64,000 nucleotides of DNA, taken from Rhizobium sp. FY34 (lineage in GTDB: Bacteria > Pseudomonadota > Alphaproteobacteria > Rhizobiales > Rhizobiaceae). Where the stretch lies: assembly GCF_005222845.1 (NCBI RefSeq), contig NZ_STFZ01000007.1, forward strand, positions 1 through 64,000, written 5' to 3'. Of the stretch, positions 8,979 through 17,524 are shown piece after piece (the stretch's first letter is position 1; each line of letters begins with the position of its first letter). Below the pieces are notes generated by a model. It did no database searches, was not told the DNA's origin, and saw only the letters and a program-made list of their open reading frames with translations. The translations under genes were made by a program, and so were the position numbers.

Positions 8979-9730
8979 CAGCAGAAGCGGTTTCCCCGAC
9001 AGTCGGCAGCGAGTTCGGGCTTCAACCTTTGGCGCCTGGCAGTGCCCTATCGTCCACCCAACAGCGACGTCCCGCGGATGGGATCATATCAATCAAAAAT
9101 CTCGTCAAGCGCTATCAGACGCCACTGGGCGAGCGGACCGTCCTGGACAGGATCAACTTCTCGATCGGTCCCGGTGAGAAGATAGCGGTGCTTGGACAGA
9201 ACGGCGCCGGCAAATCAACGCTTGTGAAACTGATCGCCGGTGTGGAGCCACCGACCGAGGGCATAATACATCGTGGCATGAGCATGTCCTGGCCGGTCGG
9301 TTTCAGCGGTGGCTTTGAAAACGCAATGACTGGTCATGACAATATCAGGTTCATCGCGCGCGTATATGGCGTTCCCGTCGAAAAGGCGGTGGCGATCGTT
9401 GACGAATTCGCCGAACTGGGGCGGCTTCTGCACATGCCTATGGCGACCTACTCGTCGGGTATGAGAACGCGACTGGCATTCGGCCTGACGCTTGCCGTGG
9501 ATTTCGACTGCTTTCTCATCGACGAGGTGATCGCCGTTGGGGATCAACGATTCCAGCGCAAATGCCATGAAGAACTTTTCGTCAAACGTAAACATTGCGC
9601 GATGATTCTCGTCAGCCATGACGCCTACACGATCAAACAATATTGTAATCGAGCGCTGGTGCTGAAAGCAGGTCGCGGTCGCGTATTTGATGATGTCGAA
9701 CTTGCTCTGAGTATTTATGCCACGCTCTAA
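8975..9730 (+). CDS. kpsT: KpsT-like ABC transporter ATPase for capsule export
   Basis: This 251-residue ATPase powers export with KpsM. It shows Walker A GQNGAGKST (Lys80), the signature YSSGMRTRLAFGL, Walker B DCFLIDEV and the switch His in LVSHD. The first 38 residues are a non-conserved extension before the usual IISIKNLVKRYQT start. The GTG start at 8975 overlaps the upstream TGA (GTGA), so it is translationally coupled. It has no C-terminal carbohydrate-binding domain of the Wzt O-antigen type, which matches a Kps/group 2 capsule system. A palindromic repeat follows 29 bases after the stop. Confidence 0.9.
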   Translation: MTAEAVSPTVGSEFGLQPLAPGSALSSTQQRRPADGIISIKNLVKRYQTPLGERTVLDRINFSIGPGEKIAVLGQNGAGKSTLVKLIAGVEPPTEGIIHRGMSMSWPVGFSGGFENAMTGHDNIRFIARVYGVPVEKAVAIVDEFAELGRLLHMPMATYSSGMRTRLAFGLTLAVDFDCFLIDEVIAVGDQRFQRKCHEELFVKRKHCAMILVSHDAYTIKQYCNRALVLKAGRGRVFDDVELALSIYATL

Positions 9731-9759
9731 CCCAAATGTCGTGAGACAGTTTGATGTCA

Positions 9760-9928
9760 CTAGTGGAATGAATTTGACATTTGATACCCCGTTGCGACCC
9801 GTGACTAGAGCGCGTGTAAAATCCAAATTTTCCACTAGAATCATAGTCTTACGAGTGCTTTTCTTCAGTCCGCCATTTGCTCGCCAGGGCGCTGCCAAGG
9901 GATACACATGTGGGAATCGAACCGCTAG
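9760..9928 (+). repeat. CTAG-ended palindromic repeat, copy A
   Basis: This 169-bp element runs from CTAGTGG to CCGCTAG. It matches the copies at 19749-19917 (opposite orientation) and 41418-41581 along its length, with shared blocks such as TTGAATTTGACAT-like, TGATACCC, TTCCACTAGAATCATAGTCTT and GACATTTGCTCGC-like. Copy A is the most diverged. It holds two successive weak dyads. Its place just after kpsT suggests it could also act as a transcription end. The 61 bases from here to the next gene show nothing else. Confidence 0.8.
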
Positions 9929-9991
9929 CTCAGCAAATATGAAACTGCATCAAATGGGCTCAAGGAAAAGATCCGGCGAAGGTCATTCCAA

Positions 9992-10861
9992 ATGATCTAT
10001 ATCTGCTACGGCATTACGAAGTCAGCGAGTACATTTCTATATCAGATCACCGAAGAAATATTTCTGACGGGGGGGCAATGTATTTGCCGAATTCGTCAGC
10101 CTGGCCGTTTCAAAGTCGAAAATTACTACGACACGATAACAGTCCCGTTTCTGGAGCGCATTGAGAGAAAGGCAGCAGGGCGAGCCGTCGTCCTGAAGAC
10201 GCATGGCAGATTGGATCCAGGTGTCGCGCAATGGATCAGGCAAGGAAGAGTTCTTGCGAATGCATCCTACCGTGATCCAAGGGAAATGGCGCTCTCGATG
10301 GTGGACAACGGCGCGCGCGCCAGAAAACTCGGCGAACTGCCCTTCTCAGAAATCGTAACAATCGACGACGCTATACCTTCAATCGATCTACAACTGAGTT
10401 ATCTGAAGGACTGGATCGAGGTCTCAGAAGTTGAGAGATTTTCCTACAACGAAGTCTGCTTTTCTACCGAGACGACGATCGACCGACTATGCAAGCAGAT
10501 TGGCATCGGAGTGGATCCCAGCCTGGTATTGAGCGCATTCAGGGGGCAAGAGCTTATAGGGCAAATCAATCTTGCGAAGCCTTTGCGCTATTGGGGGATG
10601 AGCGAGCAGTTGCAGCAGGTATTCTTGTCTCGTTATGCTAATTTCTACGATGAAATGGACCTCGGCGACGTCTATGCGAGGCAGATACCGGATATGTCGC
10701 ACCGCCCGAGGCGAAGTTTAACTGCTCACCATGTGGGGCACTACAGGCGCTTTCTTCGTCGGCTTTTAACGACAAAGAATCTGGGAACGATCCTTCCGGT
10801 AATCCTCCCCGTATTAACGGGGTTCATCGATAGAATTCACGCGGCCATTTTCAGTTTCTGA
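9992..10861 (+). CDS. Sulfotransferase-family protein
   Basis: This 289-residue protein begins MIYICYGITKSASTFLYQI. The ITKSASTFL stretch fits the 5'-phosphosulfate-binding loop of PAPS-dependent sulfotransferases, with Lys10 as the candidate catalytic residue. A later NASYRDPREMALSMVDNG fits the 3'-phosphate-binding R-D-P-R...S element. It should move sulfate from PAPS to a hydroxyl, probably on the exported glycan or lipid. A GAAGG ribosome site precedes the ATG at 9992. It stands alone on the plus strand between a repeat and an IS remnant, which fits separate acquisition. Its base composition is more AT-rich than the neighbouring export genes. The acceptor cannot be read from the sequence. 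Confidence 0.75.
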   Translation: MIYICYGITKSASTFLYQITEEIFLTGGQCICRIRQPGRFKVENYYDTITVPFLERIERKAAGRAVVLKTHGRLDPGVAQWIRQGRVLANASYRDPREMALSMVDNGARARKLGELPFSEIVTIDDAIPSIDLQLSYLKDWIEVSEVERFSYNEVCFSTETTIDRLCKQIGIGVDPSLVLSAFRGQELIGQINLAKPLRYWGMSEQLQQVFLSRYANFYDEMDLGDVYARQIPDMSHRPRRSLTAHHVGHYRRFLRRLLTTKNLGTILPVILPVLTGFIDRIHAAIFSF

Positions 10862-10948
10862 ACGGGTGTGATGCCAATGCCGATCGTGTCCCTGGGAGTG
10901 GTATAGCTTCGGCAATCGCCGCGCCCTCCGGACAAAACCGGGAATGGG

Positions 10949-11098
10949 TCAGCTTGCGGCTGGCAGGCTGATGAGGGGATCATCGCCCATCGTGGCGATT
11001 GTCTCAAGTGTCATGTAGCGTAAGCGCTGGACCGTCCATTCATCGTTTTGTTCGAACAGCAGTCCGCCGACGAGCCTTACGATGGCGTCGTCGTTAGG
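10949..11098 (-). pseudogene. Remnant of an IS256-family transposase (C-terminal end)
   Basis: Translating the minus strand from 11098 gives [20 protein letters not shown], then [15 protein letters not shown] and a stop at 10949-10951. This matches the conserved C-terminus of IS256/Mutator-type transposases (P-N-D/E-x-A-I-x-R-L-V-G ... Q-N-D-E-W-x-V-Q-R). About 50 residues remain and the rest of the gene is absent. It marks an old insertion between two sulfotransferase genes. The remaining bases of 10862-11140 show nothing else. Confidence 0.8.
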
Positions 11099-11140
11099 AC
11101 ACACTAGACGGCAGCCAGTAATGTGGGAGAGGAACAGTGG

Positions 11141-11881
11141 TTACGTTCCTTCTCGTTCCAGCAAGCGCTTCACCGCATGCCGGTAGATGGCCATATCCCG
11201 CTGATTCATCTCCATAACAATGTCGAAGGTCGTCTGATCAACATCCGAGGGCTGCACATATCCGGCCTTGGCATGGTTCAAATTGATCCTCGGCACAAAT
11301 TCGATACCCATCTTCTGCCGAAGCCAGCGCAGCGAGAGCTCTGGATATTCGCATACATAGTAGCAAAGTGCATGATCGATGAAGTCGCATGCCTCGTCGA
11401 TACTATGAGAGCCCTCCTCGAATACCCATTGCGAGGCCGTGAGTTGCCGGAAATGTGCGTCGCTGATGTATGTCAGGATATGGGGATGGCGATCTCTGGC
11501 GAACTCACGAAAGCTCACATGTTTGGCAAGATCGACTGCGTAGAAATCGATTTCAGCATCGCTTGAATCTCGTCGTGCAGGAGGTATTGCAAGTCTAAAA
11601 TAATTGTAGAGTGATACAATCCTCGTGAATGGATGCCTGAAATTCGTTATATAGTGATGCCCGTCTCTGACAGCGTTAAAGGCCTCTCTTGAATAGTGGC
11701 CAATGTAAACGTCGTAACCAGCGAATGGTGTGTAGTCTCCTTGCAATCTCGCATGTTCACGGATCGTGTGTGCGATGTGCGGAGACCGCCGGGCTTCAGT
11801 CAGTCTCGTTTCGAGCGCTTTGATGAGAGAGCTACCTGCCGCTTTGGGATTGTGAAAAAAGAACAGCTTCTCTACATGCAT
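11141..11881 (-). CDS. Sulfotransferase (Sulfotransfer_2-like)
   Basis: The protein of 246 residues begins MHVEKLFFFHNPKAAGSSLIK. HNPKAAGSS is the PAPS-binding loop, with Lys13 intact. NFRHPFTRIVSLYNYF matches the 3'-phosphate-binding R-x-P-x-x-R-x-x-S-x-Y-x-Y element seen in carbohydrate sulfotransferases. I chose the ATG at 11881 over the longer 11911 form: the loop then lies at the normal distance from the N-terminus, and the gene starts 4 bases after the upstream TAG. It is the last gene of the minus-strand block. It is closely similar in layout to the C-terminal half of the fusion protein at 12872-14629, so the two are paralogues. Confidence 0.85.
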   Translation of the reverse strand: MHVEKLFFFHNPKAAGSSLIKALETRLTEARRSPHIAHTIREHARLQGDYTPFAGYDVYIGHYSREAFNAVRDGHHYITNFRHPFTRIVSLYNYFRLAIPPARRDSSDAEIDFYAVDLAKHVSFREFARDRHPHILTYISDAHFRQLTASQWVFEEGSHSIDEACDFIDHALCYYVCEYPELSLRWLRQKMGIEFVPRINLNHAKAGYVQPSDVDQTTFDIVMEMNQRDMAIYRHAVKRLLEREGT

Positions 11882-11885
11882 CGGA

Positions 11886-12836
11886 CTAGTACCCCAGCAA
11901 ATGGGCAGCAAGCGCCAGCTTGTTGTAAATGATAGCAGCGCAAAGAGCCTGAGCAGCCCTTATTTGGGGATCTTCACTGTCGCATATAAACACGGCATCG
12001 GCCCACATCAGACGGTCTTGACTCTCCAGCCCGCTGCGATTGGCATGCGAGTAGCGGCCAAGCGTAGAGAAATCGAGAAGATAAAAGCCGTGCCTGGCCA
12101 GACATGCGGTTATATCTGCAAAGAGCGGCTGTCCCTTGTAGATCGGAGAAAATTCCACCTCGCAATGGATGACCGCGGTTCTGGCCAGAACCGCAGAGGC
12201 ATTCTCGAGCACAAGCAATTCCCCGCCTTGAACATCGAGTTTCAGAAGGTCAATTTGCTCATGGGGAATGGCGTCATCAAGGCGCTTTGTCTCCACGGTC
12301 TCCGTTCGCACTGTTTGTAGATCGGCCAAGAGGGGAAAAAACCGGTTCCCCTCGTCGTTCAACGGGTAGAGCGACGATGTGGCATCCATATTGTTGACAT
12401 ATAAAGTGTGGGTATTCCCGTCGCCCAGCGCAAAGCCGTGAAGCGTCATCTGATGGCCGCTTTCTGTCGCTTCACGCTCCCGGAGCCGCTCCTGTAGCGG
12501 ATCGAAGCCGGTGATCTCGGTCGGGCAAAACTGAAGCAGCGCATCATAGACATGACTGCCAGGGCCCAGTGTCTGCGCGCCGACATCCACGATCCGCGGC
12601 TTGCGTTGCAAAATGTCATGTGCCCGCATTGCCAGCGCCTCCCGCGGGTGCCGCAACATGAACTCCTCACTGTTCATGAGCATCTTTATCGCGAAGCTCG
12701 CATCGCCATTTTCGCGGATGAGTTTCGGCCAACTGCGCATTGCGTCGGCTTCCGGTGCACGACCGAGAAAGTGCGTGTAGAGGATGCGCGTCAGTTCCTC
12801 GGGAGAGAACGGCAGCGGGCGAGGTTCATTTGACAT
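11886..12836 (-). CDS. FkbM-family methyltransferase with N-terminal DUF4214-like domain
   Basis: The 316-residue product starts at the ATG 12836 (a TTG two codons upstream is the alternative). Residues about 8-55 (EELTRILYTHFLGRAPEAD ... MNSEEF) resemble DUF4214, a helical domain often found with glycan or adhesin proteins. Residues about 85-290 are an FkbM methyltransferase: RIVDVGAQTLGPG (motif I), ITGFDPLQERL, and IDLLKLDVQGGE, the family hallmark. FkbM proteins mainly O-methylate sugars or related hydroxyls. The gene is 4 bases from the downstream sulfotransferase, so the two are coupled. The pair mirrors the domains of the neighbouring fusion protein. Confidence 0.83.
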   Translation of the reverse strand: MSNEPRPLPFSPEELTRILYTHFLGRAPEADAMRSWPKLIRENGDASFAIKMLMNSEEFMLRHPREALAMRAHDILQRKPRIVDVGAQTLGPGSHVYDALLQFCPTEITGFDPLQERLREREATESGHQMTLHGFALGDGNTHTLYVNNMDATSSLYPLNDEGNRFFPLLADLQTVRTETVETKRLDDAIPHEQIDLLKLDVQGGELLVLENASAVLARTAVIHCEVEFSPIYKGQPLFADITACLARHGFYLLDFSTLGRYSHANRSGLESQDRLMWADAVFICDSEDPQIRAAQALCAAIIYNKLALAAHLLGY

Positions 12837-12871
12837 GGGCAAAAGGTCTCATCTGGGCAAACATGCCATTA

Positions 12872-14629
12872 TCAGGACAGCACTTGGTCAACAGCAAACT
12901 GGTATATTTTGAGATCACGCTGGTTGAGGGAGAGGATCAGATCGATCGTCTCGTCGCGAATTTCGCTTTCGGACACGCTGTTTGGTTTGTCATAGGACGT
13001 ATTGTCAAAGGGAATTGCGGGCAGATTTAACGTGCTGCACAGACGCCGCGATGAAATCTCGCTGAACTCGCAGACAAAAAGGCCGAGTGCCTTTTTCACA
13101 AAACCGAACACGTCATCCAGATGTCCTGACGGCTGATCTGGAGACCATGGATTGGACGTCAGCTGCTTGAACTGAAAATCGGATATCCATGTCCGGATAT
13201 TCGGATGCTCCGATGCAACGAAATCAGCAAAGCTAAGAGAACGTGCCGCTTCTGCACAGAACATGTTCATCTGTGACATTGGGTCGTCCCTTGCCGCCAA
13301 TCTTTCATCGTTACGAAAGAAGTTGTAGAGGGAAAAAGCGCGAGCGACAGGATGCCTGAAATTAATCAGATATTCATGTCCTGTTTCAACGGCATTGAAG
13401 ATATCTCGTGAAATATGTCCAAAGTATATATTGTATCCTTTGAATTCTGATAAATTTTCTTTTATCAATTTATATTGATCTGTATTTCTGCCGAAATAGG
13501 GAGCTATGAGCAGGTGATTTGATGCAGATCTTATGGCATTTGCTATCGATGTTCCGCCAGAATTGGGTAGTTGAAAGAAGAACAGTTTACGATTGGAAAG
13601 AGAAGTTGCGTTATGAACTTCGTATTCTCTCGTCGAAATTATCTGTTGTAACACCCGTTCGACACTTGGAGCGGTGGTCGGATCGCTACCGACCAATTGC
13701 AAAACCTCATCTTCCGACGGCCAGCGACCGATAAGATATCGGAAGACGGCTCGGGCATCGTGCTGTATTGAGAAAAGTGTGCCACTGCCTTGCTGCGAAG
13801 GGGCATCACCGCTCGGTGAAGGCGTAGCTTCCTGTGCTGGCTGGGAAGGCTTGGCCGTTTCCAAGTGACCCCATTGATGTTCGATGATGGAGAAACTGTC
13901 AAAGCAGCAAGGGGGCACGCGAAAATAGGCAAGACGCTCGCTGTCTTCTTCACGAACATAAAATCGGTTCAAACCGTCGAACCATGCAAAATGATAACCG
14001 GCCGCCAGAATTTCTGGTTCCCAATCGAGCCAGGTTGGTTCCTGCAAAAACGGACGTACTGCCTCCACAACGATGATTCTGGGCCGATGAATCCTCAGAT
14101 TTGCGCCAAGTAAGACTGCCGTCTCATGACCTTCCACGTCAATCTTCAAGAAATCGATGGTTTTGTCAGGCGCATATTCACGGATAAGGACATCGAGCGT
14201 TGAGACGGGTGTCACCGTTGGGATGACTTCCCAATTCGACCTCACGAAATCCGAGAAATCATCATTGAGCGATGACATTCCCGTATGCTCAACCAACTGA
14301 AATTGACCTGTACCATTGAAGTCGGATACAGCAATGTTCAGGTTTATATCTCTGTCCCGGCTCTCGCAAAGCCTTTTGTAGAACACGGGATGAGGTTCCA
14401 GATTGATGCCACTCCATCCTTGATCATAAAAATACTTCGTGACGGAATGATTGTCTGGATCGAATGCTCCAACGTCTACGTAAAATCCCCTTTCTATATC
14501 CTGCAACGCTCTTCTAAGCAGGACGTCCTCAAAATTCTGAGAATAGGAGTTCATAGGCGGCAGAGGTCTCCCGCTTGGTTGAACTCTAGGCGAGAGATCT
14601 GCGAATGTCCTGCGTTCAGAATCGGTCAT
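12872..14629 (-). CDS. FkbM methyltransferase / DUF4214-like / sulfotransferase fusion protein
   Basis: This 585-residue protein has three parts. About 26-235 is an FkbM methyltransferase (SYSQNFEDVLL, FYVDVGAFDPDN, INLEPHP, IDFLKIDVEGHE). About 288-340 is a short DUF4214-like helical domain after a Pro/Ser/Gln-rich linker (255-285). About 347-585 is a sulfotransferase fold (KLFFFQLPNSGGTSIAN, INFRHPVARAFSLYNFF). In the sulfotransferase loop the usual Lys is Asn356 (AAT codon at 13562-13564), so sulfate transfer may be lost. The next two genes encode the same domains as separate proteins with the Lys intact. The sulfotransferase part is AT-richer than neighbouring genes, which suggests recent transfer. 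The start could be 14629 or the Met at 14554 just before the FkbM core. Confidence 0.82.
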   Translation of the reverse strand: MTDSERRTFADLSPRVQPSGRPLPPMNSYSQNFEDVLLRRALQDIERGFYVDVGAFDPDNHSVTKYFYDQGWSGINLEPHPVFYKRLCESRDRDINLNIAVSDFNGTGQFQLVEHTGMSSLNDDFSDFVRSNWEVIPTVTPVSTLDVLIREYAPDKTIDFLKIDVEGHETAVLLGANLRIHRPRIIVVEAVRPFLQEPTWLDWEPEILAAGYHFAWFDGLNRFYVREEDSERLAYFRVPPCCFDSFSIIEHQWGHLETAKPSQPAQEATPSPSGDAPSQQGSGTLFSIQHDARAVFRYLIGRWPSEDEVLQLVGSDPTTAPSVERVLQQIISTREYEVHNATSLSNRKLFFFQLPNSGGTSIANAIRSASNHLLIAPYFGRNTDQYKLIKENLSEFKGYNIYFGHISRDIFNAVETGHEYLINFRHPVARAFSLYNFFRNDERLAARDDPMSQMNMFCAEAARSLSFADFVASEHPNIRTWISDFQFKQLTSNPWSPDQPSGHLDDVFGFVKKALGLFVCEFSEISSRRLCSTLNLPAIPFDNTSYDKPNSVSESEIRDETIDLILSLNQRDLKIYQFAVDQVLS

Positions 14630-14842
14630 TTGTTGTATCAGTCATAAAAAAGAGATGTAGATTTTGGCCGATATTTTCCTGCGGCTAACGTTATGCGTGT
14701 GTCTGTCGGCATGCAAGTCTATCCCTGCCCCCCGGTACCCTATCCTCATTGACGAACCCTTCAGAGGAGACTGACGAGGGCAGAGTGCCGCCGGGAGAGA
14801 AGAATGCCGTATCATTGGAGCGCGTGAAAATAGTCTGGCATG

Positions 14843-15880
14843 TCACATTGTCTCTGCTATCCGACGTATCTGTATATCGCCTATATGCAGCTTTCCTTCG
14901 ATCGCGCCTTCTCTCTGAATGACGCGAATTTGCACAGGTTCCCGGCCTTCTGTCACTGAAAACTTGATGATCAAGGCCATCCTGCCCTTTGCCGGCAACT
15001 TGAAGGTTTCCATATGCAAGACAACACCGTGGAAAACATCGACATCAATTGAGTTTCCTGAGCCATTCTCATCGACTTCGAGAGCAAGAGTAAGTTCCCA
15101 AACCCCGATGGGCAGGTAGAGGTAGGGACCATAGACAAGGCACCGGGCCGGTCCCACCATTTCGATCGGTTGGTCCAACAGTTCATCCATGCCGCCCTTG
15201 CCAAGAAGAAGCTCGGCTGGCCATCGAAACTCCCCAGGCCCCTCACCGTTTTCTCCACGGCGCATCGAGACATGGAGCGCCTCGACAATCCGCAACTCCG
15301 GGCCTGATAGGTCAAGGCCTGTACCGATTGGGGCGGAATTGGCTATCTGTGAGAGGATGGCCTCCTCCACTTTCGATGCAGGGGTACCATCGGGAAGAAG
15401 TCGCTGAACAATGTGGTCGAATTGCTCGTCGCTGGCTTCCAAGCCCAGGTGCTGCAGCACTTGCCGGATAAAATGGCCGATAGTCAGACCATTGCTGCGC
15501 GATATGCGCAGTGCCATTGGTGATACGAAGAGTTCAGACGTTGCTGCAAATGAGAGGTTTGTCTGTCGGACTGCCTGCTTCCAGTCCATGTCATATGTTC
15601 GGAGCATGAAACCGATGATGTCAGCCGGATCCTCGTTCAGTGCCAGAAAGGGCATCCGCCCTTGAATAAACGCCGAAGATAGCCCCCGTTCAGGAGCATC
15701 CGTATAGAGGTGGACATTGTTGCTTTGGCGCGAAGCCAGCGCGGTTCGGAAGTCCTGAACGGTCGCAACACTCACATAGTCGTAGTTGCCCAGCAGGATG
15801 CCGGTCATGGTATTGAGCGCATACAGGGACCAATGCACAAATGCCCCAGGTGGTCCGAAGGTCGCTACGAGTGTTGCCAT
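14843..15880 (-). CDS. Unknown protein; C-terminal beta-sandwich repeat shared with the WcbI-domain protein
   Basis: I do not recognise this 345-residue protein as a named family. Residues 240-345 (core LVYGPYLYLPIGVWELTLAL, then alternating hydrophobic strands to IQIRRIA) resemble both N-terminal segments of the WcbI-domain protein at 194-1939. The N-terminal half has a weak sulfotransferase-like layout: FGPPGAFVHWSLYAL where a phosphate loop would be, FLALNEDPADIIGFMLR where an R-D-P-x-D element would be, and HLGLEASDEQFDHIV as in sulfotransferase C-termini. It lacks the loop Lys and the Arg, so any such domain would be degenerate. It lies between the export lipoprotein and the fusion protein in the same block, so a surface-glycan role is likely. 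Confidence 0.6.
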   Translation of the reverse strand: MATLVATFGPPGAFVHWSLYALNTMTGILLGNYDYVSVATVQDFRTALASRQSNNVHLYTDAPERGLSSAFIQGRMPFLALNEDPADIIGFMLRTYDMDWKQAVRQTNLSFAATSELFVSPMALRISRSNGLTIGHFIRQVLQHLGLEASDEQFDHIVQRLLPDGTPASKVEEAILSQIANSAPIGTGLDLSGPELRIVEALHVSMRRGENGEGPGEFRWPAELLLGKGGMDELLDQPIEMVGPARCLVYGPYLYLPIGVWELTLALEVDENGSGNSIDVDVFHGVVLHMETFKLPAKGRMALIIKFSVTEGREPVQIRVIQREGAIEGKLHIGDIQIRRIAETM

Positions 15881-16065
15881 CTAAAGGTTTGCGCCACCCG
15901 CCATTGTCACTATCGATCGCGTAACGGATCTTCTCATTGCTTCAACGCATAGACTGGAGAGAAACGAGCAAAAGTCACCCGATATCAACAGAATTGGAAA
16001 ACCTGCAACTGCAGTGTTCAACCCGTGCCGCGCTCTCATGCGAGATAGCCTGCTTTCAGCGTTGT

Positions 16066-17283
16066 TCAGTTGGCGAGATCCCTCACCTGATAAGCGGGAA
16101 CGGTAACCGTTTGCACCAGCGTTAGGAACTTCTGCAGGTCATTCAATGGTGCAGAGGCGACATAGAGAATATCCTTGTCTTTAACCGGGAATTGCTGCGC
16201 TAGGAAATAGGAGCCCGTGTTACGCAGATTCAGCCTGTAAATCACATTGACATAGCCGTTCCCAGTGATCGGAATAGAGGGATCGAGCGTCCGCGCCAGT
16301 TCGACAGGCTCCCGTCGCATCAGGAAGACACCTGACGGATCCGCCTGACTGTCACGCAGGCCGCCAGCTTTCGCCAAGGCTTCCTGAAGTGTAATCCCCT
16401 GAGCATCAAAATTGATCAGATTGTTGCTACCAGCGGCGCCGAATACCGTGAAGCTGCGGGCCATTTTCTGGAGACTGAGCGTATCTCCTGGCATGACATA
16501 GACGTTCTCACGCGGATTGCTGACAATCTGTTGCAGCGCCATCGTCGCGGTCTTGTCACCGCGTATCAGTGTCACGAAAGTTTCATACGGGGCCGTGCGC
16601 ACTCCCCCTGCGGCTGCAATCACGTCCAGCACCTTTTCTCCCTTTGGAGAAAGCGGAACCTGAGCACCGGTCGTCACATCGCCGAGAACGGTTACTCTGC
16701 TCGACATATTGTCACGGATCGTCACGATGACTTGGGGATCGATCGCTTTGCTCAATAACTCTCGAACGATCCTCTGCTCGACGTCAGCAGGGGTTAGGCC
16801 GACTACACGTATACGCCCCGCAAATGGCACCGAAATCGAGCCATCGTTCCCGACCAATTGGGGCGGAATAACTGCGGAATGCTGCCCGGTTGAACCGCCA
16901 TCAAGCGCTGCGCTGGAGAACAGGCCGCCGCTGGAGGCTTCCCATATCGCCACCTGCACCGTATCGCCCACTCCAATCGCTTGCGCAGGCGCTGGGCGGC
17001 GTTCGCCGAAGCGGCCATGAAGTGATTCGGATGGCTGGCGCGCAATGACATCGGTGACATGCCGGTCGATATCGACCACCGCATACCCCGCCGGGATGAC
17101 GGGAGCGCCGCTCTTGGCTTTGCTATCCGACGAATCGTCAATGATCTTGGCAGAAGACGGCCCTTGGGATGGCAAAGCTGTGCATCCCGCCCCGACCAGA
17201 GCCGGAACAAGGCACGCAATGACAACGGAGCATCGCAACTTGCCAAAGTTCAACGATACATCAGACGTGAAGCGGATATTCAT
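16066..17283 (-). CDS. Outer-membrane polysaccharide export lipoprotein (Wza/KpsD/RkpU-type)
   Basis: This 405-residue protein begins at the ATG 17283 and has a lipoprotein signal (VIACLVPALVGAGC, lipid-bearing Cys34). The polysaccharide-export (PES) domain follows (IGVGDTVQVAIWE ... DGSISVPFAGRIRVVGLTPADVEQRI), then SLBB-type domains (VTVLGDV ... LDVIAAAGGV; FTVFGAAGSN ... LQEALAKAGGL). It should form the outer-membrane exit channel that docks on the KpsE proteins. It is shorter than E. coli KpsD and closer in size to BexD/CtrA/RkpU. A longer ORF from a TTG at 17349 would add 22 residues before the signal peptide and is not favoured. The 240 bases between its start and the rkpH stop hold its likely promoter. 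Confidence 0.9.
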   Translation of the reverse strand: MNIRFTSDVSLNFGKLRCSVVIACLVPALVGAGCTALPSQGPSSAKIIDDSSDSKAKSGAPVIPAGYAVVDIDRHVTDVIARQPSESLHGRFGERRPAPAQAIGVGDTVQVAIWEASSGGLFSSAALDGGSTGQHSAVIPPQLVGNDGSISVPFAGRIRVVGLTPADVEQRIVRELLSKAIDPQVIVTIRDNMSSRVTVLGDVTTGAQVPLSPKGEKVLDVIAAAGGVRTAPYETFVTLIRGDKTATMALQQIVSNPRENVYVMPGDTLSLQKMARSFTVFGAAGSNNLINFDAQGITLQEALAKAGGLRDSQADPSGVFLMRREPVELARTLDPSIPITGNGYVNVIYRLNLRNTGSYFLAQQFPVKDKDILYVASAPLNDLQKFLTLVQTVTVPAYQVRDLAN

Positions 17284-17524
17284 GAATGCTCGCAAAGAGG
17301 TACCTTCATTTGAGAAGTAGCGACCGTTGGCTGTTTCGTCAATCAACAAGGGCGAACGCGCGCCAACTCGCGGAATTCAGCCGCAGAATGTGATATAAAA
17401 ACAATGACACGCGCCATTTTCTTCAAGTTTTCTGATGCCTTATATTCTTTAAAATACGAAGAAATAATTGAGATCCAGGCAAGTTCAGTGAATTGGAGGT
17501 CTGCTACTTTCTGTGCAGGTCGTT

